Source of the DNA: Venturia oleaginea
Lineage: Eukaryota > Ascomycota > Dothideomycetes > Venturiales > Venturiaceae
Assembly (NCBI GenBank): GCA_013176395.1
Contig: JABMLP010000013.1
Location: 1,426,001 to 1,490,000, forward strand
Direction of reading: 5' to 3'
DNA: 64,000 nt
Each line of letters opens with the position of its first letter. Position 1 is the first letter of the stretch. Under the pieces are notes generated by a model that saw nothing but the letters and a program-made list of their open reading frames with translations, searched no databases and had not been told where the DNA came from. Below, piece after piece: positions 37,359 through 46,847 of the stretch. A program made the position numbers and the translations under genes.

Positions 37359-39013
37359 ATGGCACCCAGAGAAGACATCACCGTGGACATGCTCCCGGAG
37401 CTCTTGAAGGACGATATCGGGGTCAAAGTTGCTGGCGTTGATATCGATGGCGTCCTGCGAGGCAAGATCATGGCAAAATCAAAGTTCTTATCCATAGTAA
37501 AGGAAGGATTTGGCTTCTGCTCTGTCATCTTCGGATGGGACATGCACGACCAGACGTACTTTCGCGAGCTCAAGATAAGCAACAAGGAAAATGGATACCG
37601 TGATTTATTGGCTGTGCCAGATCTTCAATCCTTCAGGCGCATTCCTTGGGAAAAGAACATACCCTTCTTCCTCATCAGCTTTCTCGACCCTGATACCGGA
37701 AAGTCCATCAGCGCATGTCCAAGGTCGTTATTGAAGAGAACATTGGCGAAATTGGAAAAGGATGGCTATGGAGCAATGGCAGGAGGTACACTAACCATAG
37801 ACATACTTTGAATTACAGCTAATGTTAACAGCTGAACTTGAGTTCTTCAATTTCAGGGCGCCTCCAGAGACCAATACTACTTCCGAAGCTAATTCCTCGT
37901 CGACCGCAACCTACCTCAAGGACAATTCTCCTTCAAAGCTCCAGTCCTTGACAGAGGGAATGACCGGATACAGCATTACAAGACCGGTTCATAACCAGGA
38001 TTGGTTCTATAGCATTTATAACACATGCGAGGAATTCAGGTGTGGAATTGAGGGATGGCATACAGAAAGTGGACCTGGTGTCTTCGAGGCTGTTAGTATT
38101 GATCGGGCTATACGAGAGTCGAAGATCTGACAAAGCAGGCACTCAAATTCGACGAGATCGCGGAAATGGCAGACAAAACAGCTCTATTCAAGTAGGTGCT
38201 GATTGCTGACGGCGAGCTTGTGGCTGCTAATCTTGTATAGACTGACAGTCAAATCGATCGGGAGCAAATTCGGCATCACCCCCTGCTTTATGGCCAAACC
38301 CCGTCAAGGACTTCCAGGTAACTCGGGACACGTTCATATCTCGGTGGTCGATAAAGACGGCAAGAACATGTTTGCTCGCGAAACAGAAGACAAGGATGCC
38401 AAGTATTCGGATATTGCTTTCCTTTCCGACCTTGGAAGGCACTTCCTCGCTGGCATTCTTGAAGGACTTGCCGATATCATGCCAATTGTCGCACCAACCG
38501 TGAACTCCTACAAACGCTTAGTGGAGAACTTCTGGGCCCCAGTGACTGTCTCGTGGGGATTCGAGCACCGCGCAGCTTCAATACGACTCATCACACCGCC
38601 ATCGGCTAGCGCAAAGAGTACTAGGTTTGAGGTTCGAGTTCCGGGTGCAGACGCAAACCCTCATCTTGTGATGGGCGCCATCCTTGCACTAGGATGGAGA
38701 GGCGTGGAGAAAAAACTGGAAATCCCGATCCCTCCTCTTGGGAAGGGCGAAGATGTGGGTGGTTCGGCTGATAAGGGCGCCCGCCTTGCAAAGTCATTGA
38801 AGGAGGCGACAGCAACGTTTGCTCGCCCAGAGAGCATTGCACGTGAGGCACTGGGAGATGAATTTGTCGACCACTTTGCCGGAACGAGGGAACACGAGAT
38901 AAGGCTTTGGGACGAGGCCGTCACTGATTGGTATGGTTTAGTCGAGCACAACTTCTTCGAGCGTCACTAACAACTTCCGTAGGGAAGTACAACGTTACAT
39001 CGAAATGGTTTGA
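37359..39013 (+). CDS. Glutamine-synthetase-like enzyme (class I fold), 486 aa
   Basis: ATP-dependent gamma-glutamyl ligase of the glutamine-synthetase superfamily, not the main cytosolic fungal GS (which is about 360 aa). Exons are 37359-37785, 37832-38091, 38139-38191, 38241-38930 and 38983-39013, in frame (487 codons). The N-terminal beta-grasp domain contains VKVAGVDIDGVLRGKIM. The catalytic domain has AELEFFNF (metal-binding Glu), GIEGWHTESGPGVFE, GNSGHVHIS and PTVNSYKRLVENFWAP. It ends with WGFEHRAASIR and FEVRVPGADANPHLV. Such proteins act on amines or polyamines or have FluG-like roles; the substrate cannot be assigned here. Two small exons (53 and 31 nt) are easily missed. Confidence 0.88.
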
Positions 39014-39702
39014 AGAGGACGGAAACATCAAGGCTTGATGAGAAAGTCTATTAAATTCTATGCTCTTGATTTAGCCCCTTGTGACGGTGATAGTCACATA
39101 CATATCGTCTCGAGCCAAAGCTATGCCCTCGTATTCAGAAGCAACTTGGAACAGTCGACCATTAGTACCAAGGTTTCTGCGAGTTTACACGTCCAATCTT
39201 CGCAGACGTTGGTAACGTAAGAGAGATGGAGAGCTAGAGAGGGAATGCCATCTTCTGATATCTTAAGACTTGTACAGACGAACGTCCTCAGTCCTCCCTA
39301 ACAAAATTCAACAGCGTTCACTCAGACGCCCTACCTATATTTATAACACTAAAGGCTAGCTTCAGACCGATGACTTTGCCGACATCTGGCGGCCTCATGG
39401 ACTGAGCCTAGATGGTCGTTCACAACCCACAAATGGCCCCCCCAAAATCAGACCCTTGCTAAGATCCATGCCCCTATCGTTGGTCCCTGGGACTAGGAGG
39501 CCATGTGAATGTTAGTGGGGCCATGGCCATTCTAGCGGTCATAAGTAACACGTCACCCTGCATAAGCTATCCTCGATACGTGAGCCTATGATCACACTAA
39601 CAAAGGACGGGTATAGTGCTGCACGATGCAACCGTTGCGATTTATTATATTTATCTTCTTGGATACACATTTCTTTTCATTCTCAAGAGAGGCTTCACTA
39701 TC
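39014..39702. other. Intergenic, no feature seen
   Basis: 690 bp between two plus-strand genes. The frame from 39616 into the dioxygenase has no ATG before 39703, so it is read as leader. Confidence 0.4.
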
Positions 39703-40701
39703 ATGGGACTACCAGCGGCTCCCACTCTCGTTCGACTGCCTGCTGATGCATCACAGGAACAAGTAGGTTGGTGTGCAAGTCTCCACTACCCCGACACGTC
39801 GAACTCATATCTCATAGTCGAGGTTCTCCTCCGCGATGGAGGCGTGCTCGTTCAAGATTTGTTCGCGCCAGATCATATCAAGGACATGCTAGACACAATC
39901 GAACCATACCTCCCAAGCGACCGTCACGACTTCGATTACAAAACACCCGGCTCATTCTTCCCTCAAGAAACAAAGTTACTCTGGAGTCTCGTAGCCCGCG
40001 GCGATGCCGTCGGAAAACGAGTCTGCTTCCATCCTCTTCTCAAAGGCCTCAGAGACGAACTATTACATATGCACATCACCCGCACCAACGATGCAGGATC
40101 CGATGACATGCAAACAAAACACACGGATATACCACCAAGACTATCCCTAAGCGTCTGCTTCGACATGAGACCAGGCCCCGGCGCAAAACAACAACCACTC
40201 CACCGAGACGAAGACGTCTGGGGCACAAAACACGACCGACCCTTTCGAAAAGAAGATATTCGACAGTTGGGCATCCTCATCGCGGGGACCAAATCTGTGA
40301 AGGAAAATGGGGCGACACTTGTCATACCTGGCTCGCATCTTTGGGATGACGAGAGATCGCCTAGGGAGGAGGAGGCGGCGTATGCGGAGATGGATCCGGG
40401 TTCTGCACTTCTGTTTTTGTCCGGGACGAGACATGCTGGTGGTGCGAATAAGATTCAGGATCCGAGGGATCCGTTGGCGAGGAGGGTTATGTTTTCTTAT
40501 TTCTTTGCAAAGGGGTATTTGAGGCAAGAGGAAAATATGTTCTTATCGATCCCGAGGGAGATTGTGCTTGGGATGGATGTGGAGATGCAGAAGTTGATTG
40601 GGTATGAATCTTCGGGTAGTCATTGTGGCTTCATCGACTTTTCCAGCCCGATCGACCTGGGGTTGGAGAATGTTTTTGCTAGAACAGCGGAGAAGTTCTG
40701 A
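39703..40701 (+). CDS. Phytanoyl-CoA dioxygenase-family protein, 315 aa
   Basis: Fe(II)/2-oxoglutarate-dependent dioxygenase of the PhyH type. The ATG is MGLPAAPTLVRLP. A 51-nt, stop-free segment at 39767-39817 (GTTGGT...CATAG) is best read as an intron: removing it gives SQEQVVEVLLRDGGVLVQD, the usual family start. Left in, the protein would be 332 aa. The iron ligands are the HxD in QPLHRDEDVWG and the distal His in GTRHAGG. A conserved Arg in ARRVMFSYF would bind 2-oxoglutarate. Several fungal members work in secondary metabolism, but no biosynthetic genes lie next to this one. The 3' half is much richer in G than the 5' half. Confidence 0.85.
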   Translation: MGLPAAPTLVRLPADASQEQVGWCASLHYPDTSNSYLIVEVLLRDGGVLVQDLFAPDHIKDMLDTIEPYLPSDRHDFDYKTPGSFFPQETKLLWSLVARGDAVGKRVCFHPLLKGLRDELLHMHITRTNDAGSDDMQTKHTDIPPRLSLSVCFDMRPGPGAKQQPLHRDEDVWGTKHDRPFRKEDIRQLGILIAGTKSVKENGATLVIPGSHLWDDERSPREEEAAYAEMDPGSALLFLSGTRHAGGANKIQDPRDPLARRVMFSYFFAKGYLRQEENMFLSIPREIVLGMDVEMQKLIGYESSGSHCGFIDFSSPIDLGLENVFARTAEKF

Positions 40702-40801
40702 ATCAGTTCTCATTGCCGAAGAAATCCTGCCGAATGTCTGAGCTACTATCCCAATATCTCATAGGGTATTTAGCGCATATTGCTCATGATGAGTATCGCC
40801 T

Positions 40802-41635
40802 TTAAACAACACCACTGATAAGATCAATCCTTTCTTCCCTGTGCCAAACTGTCATGCCAGTGGTCGTCTTCCTGATGGAGCGAATGCGATGCATAGGAAT
40901 GAAGTGCTCTTCGGTAGACTCGGTTGTCCACAAATCAACACCAATCTCCATCAATCCGTCGTGGCGATCTTCATAGACAACAGCATACTCTTTGCTCTCA
41001 AATCCATCGTCCCACTTGAGGCGATTGAGAATGGCAGATGCAGGAGTGAGTTTCTTCGGCGTCGTACTCCTTGTTTCAGAGACTGCATGTGCGTCTGCAA
41101 TGAAGGCGAATGACTCTTCACCATCGGGAAAGGATGAGCTGAATAGTTGTGGTTTTGCTTCGACGAGGGACTCTGGCCACATCCATTGATCTAATGTCAA
41201 GTGACCTAATTCAGCCTGCTTGATAAGGCGGACTTGGAGAAGTGGTGGTGGATAGTAATCTTTGAATAATGGCTGCCCTTTGACTTCCTGCTGCCATTCT
41301 TTGACAATGGGGTCTAGCTCAGCGCTGGAAATGGAATCGTTAAGACCAAGGAGGAAACAGCCGCGGTCTTGACGTGTTTCTTTTGAAGTGAGACCCTCGG
41401 CCGACGAAACCACAAAGAGGCTAGGCCAATGTGTAACCTCAAGCGAATGGTGAGAGGATGCTAGTGTCTTGCTAAGTGTGACCAAGCTTTGTCGAAGCAG
41501 TTGGACGAGTTCGTGCGGCGCGTCATCTTCTACATGTTTGCAGGTCATATCCACTCGAAGGAATTTCGGGAAGGCTGAAGGGAAGGCGGTCCCGGCTTGG
41601 ATCGTCTCCAGGGTTATGGAAGCTTTGGGCGCCAT
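40802..41635 (-). CDS. DUF504/MJ1316-domain protein, 277 aa
   Basis: Single exon. The C-terminal 80 residues form a DUF504 (MJ1316) domain: LTPASAILNRLKWDDGF, EYAVVYEDRHDGLMEI, EEHFIPMHRIRSIRK and VWHREERIDLI. This domain is predicted to recognise RNA ends with cyclic phosphates and is often fused to RNA-processing enzymes. The N-terminal 190 residues (LRVDMTCKHVEDDAPHELVQL, DRGCFLLGLN) are conserved-looking, but I cannot assign them. They lack an obvious 2H-phosphoesterase or nucleotidyltransferase signature. It converges on the dioxygenase gene with 100 bp between stops. An RNA-related role is an inference from the domain alone. Confidence 0.75.
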   Translation of the reverse strand: MAPKASITLETIQAGTAFPSAFPKFLRVDMTCKHVEDDAPHELVQLLRQSLVTLSKTLASSHHSLEVTHWPSLFVVSSAEGLTSKETRQDRGCFLLGLNDSISSAELDPIVKEWQQEVKGQPLFKDYYPPPLLQVRLIKQAELGHLTLDQWMWPESLVEAKPQLFSSSFPDGEESFAFIADAHAVSETRSTTPKKLTPASAILNRLKWDDGFESKEYAVVYEDRHDGLMEIGVDLWTTESTEEHFIPMHRIRSIRKTTTGMTVWHREERIDLISGVV

Positions 41636-43034
41636 GGATGATGAATGAAACCTATTGTTCCCTGACTGTATGATGATGGAGACTCCGGTGGATTGGGAAA
41701 AAGAAAATTCAAGCGGGTTGAGATGGGAAGTTATGAAAGACGAGGGGACGGCAATGTCTCTCTTCTTAAGTTACTCGTGCCTGCACCGCCTCAGAGTGAG
41801 TGGCAGAACACGAAGGTGAGTCAAGATTGTCCGACGACTGGTTGCTATTTATCGAATCTTTACCTGAGCCTACGAGGCACAGAGATGACTCTTGCTTGCT
41901 CCTCAAGGAATCAGGATTCGGGATTCGGGATTCAGGGAAATATATCGGCGACCCGGCCATTAACCAACTTTTGACATAGGATTTGATGATAACAAATCTC
42001 CAGTCTCGATTCGTCTCATGTCATGACCGGGTATTATCCCGAACCAGAAGATAGCCATGGTGGCGTTCAGCCGAAACAAGTCAGCGGTCAGACGCCTCAC
42101 AGCGGACTAAGGACTAACAGCGTCACTGGTGTTTGAAAGCGTCGCCATGCTCAGCCGTCTTGGACTAGGAGTAGGATACCTGAGGTAGAGCTTGTCGGTG
42201 AATATTCTATGGCATCGCCTCGGCAGTTCTCAAGCATCAGGGGTCTGGAGGACTAATTGAGTGCCGGACCTTTGACTGCGGCTTTGTAACCATCTGGGAG
42301 GTGATGCACATTCCAGGCTGAGAGGGCAAAATGACTGCTTCCCACCAGCACCAGCACCTGCATCTGCATCTGCACGCAGTATCTGAGCCACTCGTAGGCT
42401 GAAGCGGCCCGACAGTCAGCTTCTGGAAGGCCGGGAAAGCCGGTGGAACCGATGGAACGTTTGTCCAACGCCGGCCATGTGCAGTCTGCAGACGGCTCGC
42501 AGTGACCACACTGTGAACACCGCTCCACGGCTTCATCAATGACCATCGAGCACTTTATTTACGAAACGCAGGGGGGCATCGACGAATCTTGCCAGTTGCC
42601 AGTTGCCAGTTGCCAGTTGCAGCATTGACTTCTGTATAGCATACGAGCTGCCCAAGAAATCTCTCTTCTCCACACCACACCACGCTCCGTCGGTCCCTCA
42701 TCATCGTCGTGTAGGAATCCCCTCTTTGTTCTGACTAGACCCCTCATTCTCTATGAGCGTGAGCTCTTACAGTTGCTAAACCGCCTTGGCGAAAAATATC
42801 GCGACCAAGTAGATCAGGGCCTTCCTCACCATCTTCCGAAAGGCCACGGAACAATGTCGACTCTCCTGCTGTGAACTGTCTGCCATCACCACAACCACCA
42901 CACCTTCGCCCACAGCTGCTCGCCTGACTTCTCCCGGTCCCGTCGCACACTACATTTGTTTGCTTCAGATAGACGCCTGAAAGCCTGATACTGCGCCTTG
43001 ATTTCTGTACACCACCTACACCACATACACCACC
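41636..43034. other. Divergent upstream region with small repeats
   Basis: 1.4 kb between the DUF504 gene and the cyclic-nucleotide-binding F-box gene. It contains an attcggg triplication near 41925-41945, a ctgcat-type run near 42350-42372 and the gccagtt repeat at 42591. The pyrimidine-rich stretch near 42890-43030 is probably the leader of the F-box gene. No gene supported. Confidence 0.45.
42591..42618. repeat. 7-bp tandem repeat, 4 copies
   Basis: Four perfect head-to-tail copies of gccagtt. Confidence 0.9.
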
Positions 43035-46007
43035 ATGCGTCGACACAATCGCCCAGGTGCTGGAGGCACCATGTACGCCCACAAGATGAATGCGTCGTCA
43101 ATCCCGGATCCCATCAGTCTGATCCGATCTTTCGACTCCGAGACTATACACACACGACCGGTTCGACCTTCACCCCTCTCTGCTTCCACGATACAGGGTC
43201 TTCCGCTGGAACTCATAGACAGACTTCGTTCCTTTCCGCTGTTCCAATCTGCCCCCGATTCCTTCCTTGCCGCCATCGGGTCATATCTTCGACCACAGCT
43301 CCATTCGCCTCACGACTACATTCTCACCGAAGGGGACGAGGCAAAAGCCATGTACTGGCTGGTCCGTGGCTCGCTCAGAGTCACCTCAAGAGACGGCGAG
43401 AGCACGTACGCCGAGCTCAAACCAGGTGCCTTTTTTGGAGAAATTGGGATTTTGATGGACATCCCACGTACGGCTACAATTGTCGCAAAGCTCAAGTCGC
43501 TTGTTGTGCGGTTAAACAAGGAAGATCTGCAGAAGGTGATTCCAAACTACCCCGATGTGGAGCGAGCGATAAGAGACGAAGCAACAGAGCGCTTGACCAT
43601 ATTGGAGAGGAAGAAGAAGGAGAGCGGCCAGACAAGGCTCACAAGCCCGGAGACCGATATCAAGAAGAAGAAAAGGCAGAGGGAGAGTGCCGATGGAGAT
43701 GTCCTCATGGGGGATGCTGGCATTCTTCGAGATGGGGCTGTAGTGAGTACGAAAAAGAGGAAGTCACCAAGTCCGAGCCTGGCAGTTGCTATTCAGTCGA
43801 GTGCCCTCGGCAGTGGTGCCATCAACGTACGCCATCTCCTCAAAGAACTTCCGCTTTTCGCCACATTACCGCCGGACATCCTACACTACATCGGACTCAA
43901 CGCTCAACCTCGAAACTACGCCCCGTACAAAGACATCATCAAACAGGGATCTACTGGGCGAGATGTATATTTTATCGTCAGAGGAGACGTTGAAGTCATC
44001 AATGAGATGCCCATCAAGTTGAACGGTAATTCCGTGAGCAGCCATCCAGTCCCTTTGCGGGTCGAGTCGATAGTCAAAGCACGTTTGAAGGCCGGACAAT
44101 ACTTTGGAGAAGTAGTCAGTCTATCTTTGGCGAAACGCAGAACTGCAACGGTCCGGTCCATCGGGTCAGTGGAGTGTTTGATGATCAGTGGTAGCGTTCT
44201 CGACGAATTGTGGCGGAGATGCAGTCCGGATCTTCGTCGGCAGGTAGAACGAACGGCCAGAGAAAGACTCCAGTCCGCGAGGACGAGCACAGATGGCGAT
44301 GTCACTATGGGGGAAGCAGACAGTACCCCCGCAATCGGCAACCTTGACTTGGACGATATCAAGCGAGAGAACATGCCCACGGTTACTTTCTCGTTCCCTG
44401 GACGCGTGGATGAGCGACGATCCGTCGAATCTTGCGACCCAGACCCATACCTGAACGTCGATCTGGAAGCTGTGCGTTCCAGGTCTCGACGGGGATCACT
44501 TGCACCCCCTGCTTCCCCTTCGACAGCGTCTCCACCAACTGAACCCACTCATGGAGAAACACCAAAATCACCCCTCAAAGTTAATGGCTTCGGTAACTTT
44601 TTGAGCTTTTCTTCACCACTGGCGATTCGGTCCGAGCCAGTTTCTCCTGAACGAAAACTATTCTTCAATCACAAGCGGATCAAATTCGACAAGAAGGCGA
44701 AGAACCAAGACACTGGGGTGTTCTCTGACAATGTCCTTGTAAAGATTTTTCAGCATTTGGACATCTTTGAATTGATGAAACTGCGTCCGGTCTCAAAGCA
44801 TTGGATGGAACTCGTAACCCACAGTCCCGACATCTTGAAGAATCTCAACCTTTCTGCGTACAATCGTTACATCACAGACGAAGTACTGATAAACATCATC
44901 TGTCCGTTTGTTGGCACCAGGCCACATCACATTGACCTTGGTAATTGTTTCCACGTTACTGATGAGGGCTTTTCGCGTCTTGCAACGACATGCGCAGGCA
45001 ATGTGAAAACATGGAGGATGAAAAGTGTATGGGACATCACAGGACAAGCAGTTCTTGAAATGGTAAACAAAGCGAAGAGCTTAGAGGACATCGATCTCAG
45101 CAACTGCCGCAAAGTAGGCGATAACTTGTTAGCTCGCGTAGTTGGTTGGGTCGTTCAAGAGACTTCGCCAGGTCTGATACAGCGAAATCAACAAATCGCT
45201 ATTCGTCGATATGGACAGAAAGGTCTACCCAATGGCGCCCAACAAGCTCAGCCACAACAAGCAGCGCCGGGCACTGTTGTTGGATGTCCAAAGCTCAAAC
45301 GGCTCACGTTATCGTACTGCAAGCATATTACTGATCGCTCCATGGCACACATTGCCAATCATGCGAATGAACGCATAGAAGAGATGGATCTCACGCGATG
45401 CACCACCATTACCGACAACGGCTTCCAACACTGGAGTATCACACAATTTCCTCGGCTGAGGAAACTCATTCTAGCAGACTGCACTTACCTGACCGACAAC
45501 GCAATCGTATGCCTGACCAACGCCGCCAAAGGGCTTCGGGAACTTGATCTTGTTGGTGTTTTAACCCCGATGTGCAGTATTGTTGCTAACATCTCACAGT
45601 CCTTCTGCTGCGCGCTTTCAGATACAGCAACAGAAGTCCTCGCTCTAGGCTGCCCGAACCTGACCCATCTCAATCTTGCATTCTGCGGTTCCGCAGTTTC
45701 AGACAATTCTTTGAGGTCCATTGGTATCCACCTTCTCGAAATGAAATCTCTCAGCGTCAGAGGCTGCGTGCGTGTAACCGGGGTTGGTGTCGAAGCTGTA
45801 GTCGAAGGCTGCAACAAACTCGAACACTTCGACGTCTCTCAATGCCGGAATTTACAGTCATGGGTCGATGCAGGCGGCGTTGAGCGAGTGAATACGGCGA
45901 TTGCGGTGGGCTTGGGTGGTGTAGTTACTGTCGGCCGACGACCAATTAAATTCGACATTGTCGCTGATGGGGGGTGGAGGAACCAGAGATCCTCTTTCGG
46001 ACAATGA
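43035..46007 (+). CDS. Protein with two cyclic-nucleotide-binding domains, F-box and LRRs, about 974 aa
   Basis: The order is CNB domain 1 (about residues 60-170), basic linker, CNB domain 2 (about 270-400), disordered Ser/Pro linker, F-box (about 560-595, VFSDNVLVKIFQHLDIFELMK), and AMN1-type cysteine-containing leucine-rich repeats to about 935. Both phosphate-binding cassettes keep the key Glu and Arg: GEIGILMDIPRTAT (Glu136, Arg145) and GEVVSLSLAKRRTAT (Glu359, Arg369). So both may bind cyclic nucleotide. The F-box plus LRR arrangement is that of an SCF substrate receptor. A 48-nt stop-free segment at 45552-45599 is a probable intron, with TGCTAAC branch and CTCACAG acceptor; removing it restores the repeat LRELDLSFCCALSD. 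The start ATG has a CACC context. Confidence 0.88.
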   Translation: MRRHNRPGAGGTMYAHKMNASSIPDPISLIRSFDSETIHTRPVRPSPLSASTIQGLPLELIDRLRSFPLFQSAPDSFLAAIGSYLRPQLHSPHDYILTEGDEAKAMYWLVRGSLRVTSRDGESTYAELKPGAFFGEIGILMDIPRTATIVAKLKSLVVRLNKEDLQKVIPNYPDVERAIRDEATERLTILERKKKESGQTRLTSPETDIKKKKRQRESADGDVLMGDAGILRDGAVVSTKKRKSPSPSLAVAIQSSALGSGAINVRHLLKELPLFATLPPDILHYIGLNAQPRNYAPYKDIIKQGSTGRDVYFIVRGDVEVINEMPIKLNGNSVSSHPVPLRVESIVKARLKAGQYFGEVVSLSLAKRRTATVRSIGSVECLMISGSVLDELWRRCSPDLRRQVERTARERLQSARTSTDGDVTMGEADSTPAIGNLDLDDIKRENMPTVTFSFPGRVDERRSVESCDPDPYLNVDLEAVRSRSRRGSLAPPASPSTASPPTEPTHGETPKSPLKVNGFGNFLSFSSPLAIRSEPVSPERKLFFNHKRIKFDKKAKNQDTGVFSDNVLVKIFQHLDIFELMKLRPVSKHWMELVTHSPDILKNLNLSAYNRYITDEVLINIICPFVGTRPHHIDLGNCFHVTDEGFSRLATTCAGNVKTWRMKSVWDITGQAVLEMVNKAKSLEDIDLSNCRKVGDNLLARVVGWVVQETSPGLIQRNQQIAIRRYGQKGLPNGAQQAQPQQAAPGTVVGCPKLKRLTLSYCKHITDRSMAHIANHANERIEEMDLTRCTTITDNGFQHWSITQFPRLRKLILADCTYLTDNAIVCLTNAAKGLRELDLVGVLTPMCSIVANISQSFCCALSDTATEVLALGCPNLTHLNLAFCGSAVSDNSLRSIGIHLLEMKSLSVRGCVRVTGVGVEAVVEGCNKLEHFDVSQCRNLQSWVDAGGVERVNTAIAVGLGGVVTVGRRPIKFDIVADGGWRNQRSSFGQ

Positions 46008-46728
46008 TAAGATACATAGAGATTGGGCAAGTGTTTTTGATGATGAGGGTGTGATGATGGTTCATGATTTAATGATGGATTTAAAGAAGAGATTTTACGT
46101 GAGGAAAACACATCGTTTCGCATATACAACTGGAGTTTTTTCTTACTTGGATTTTTGTTTTTGGTCGGTTGATGATACCATTTTTGGATGTCTCACATCC
46201 TATGAAAACCGTTTTATGTATTTTTGTCATGATATGGTCAGTTATTTTTTCATTCCTAGCATTGTATAATGGATAGAATGGAGATACTAGTATTGAGACA
46301 GCCCCCTGTATGGTTTGCGTATACGACTTCGTGCCAGGGCCAAGACTTTGATCGATCAACATGTTCACTTTCTTCTCTTTACTACGTACATCGTCGACTT
46401 GAGACGCAACAAGTCCCGAGTATTCGCCGTTGCCGAGTTCATGTTGTCTATCCGACAGCCCGAGCCAAACTTCCTTCCCATTCTTCAGCCCCGCAGTCCT
46501 CTCATTACTCTCTTCGCTATACTACACTCGCCTCGCCCCAACCGATCCTTCCCTGTTCATGACGCCTTTCTTGGCTACATAATTGCACGACTCTTATTAT
46601 CATCCATGTTCAATCGTTCATTATACCAAGGAAACCTTTCTCATCTGTTCCTGGAGAGGAGAATTCCCAGAGGTTGTGTTGGTGTGCCTGAAAGAGCTTT
46701 ATACACCCAAGCATACCGAGAGACTAGT
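46008..46728. other. 3' region of the CNB/F-box gene
   Basis: T-rich DNA downstream of the stop, compatible with a 3' untranslated region. A long plus-strand frame here (46315-46929) runs straight through the 5S rRNA gene and is not taken as coding. Confidence 0.4.
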
Positions 46729-46847
46729 ACTCACGGCCACAGAATCAAGAGAATTCGAATCCCCGTCCGCTCACTCACAGATAAGCTTGATATCGGCGGA
46801 TTAGTAGTTGGGTGGGTGACCATCAGCGAATTCCCGCTGCTGTATGT
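46729..46847 (+). rRNA. 5S ribosomal RNA gene (possibly degenerate)
   Basis: 119-bp match to the fungal 5S pattern. It includes the conserved block CCCGTCCGCTC and the internal control region ending GTAGTTGGGTGGGTGACCA, followed by CAGCGAATTCCCGCTGCTGT. Fungal 5S genes are usually dispersed singly, as here. A T-run follows at about 46855-46866, a suitable Pol III terminator. The terminal helix (5' ACTCACGGC against 3' GCTGTATGT) has two mismatches where a fully active gene normally reads ACATACGGC. It may therefore be a diverged copy or pseudogene. Confidence 0.78.

Noticed and set aside
26607..41635. A biosynthetic gene cluster (ALDH, SDR, GS-like ligase, PhyH dioxygenase)
   Set aside because: These oxidoreductases are interleaved with housekeeping genes (MRS6, roadblock, peroxiredoxin). 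There is no core synthase, transporter or pathway regulator nearby.
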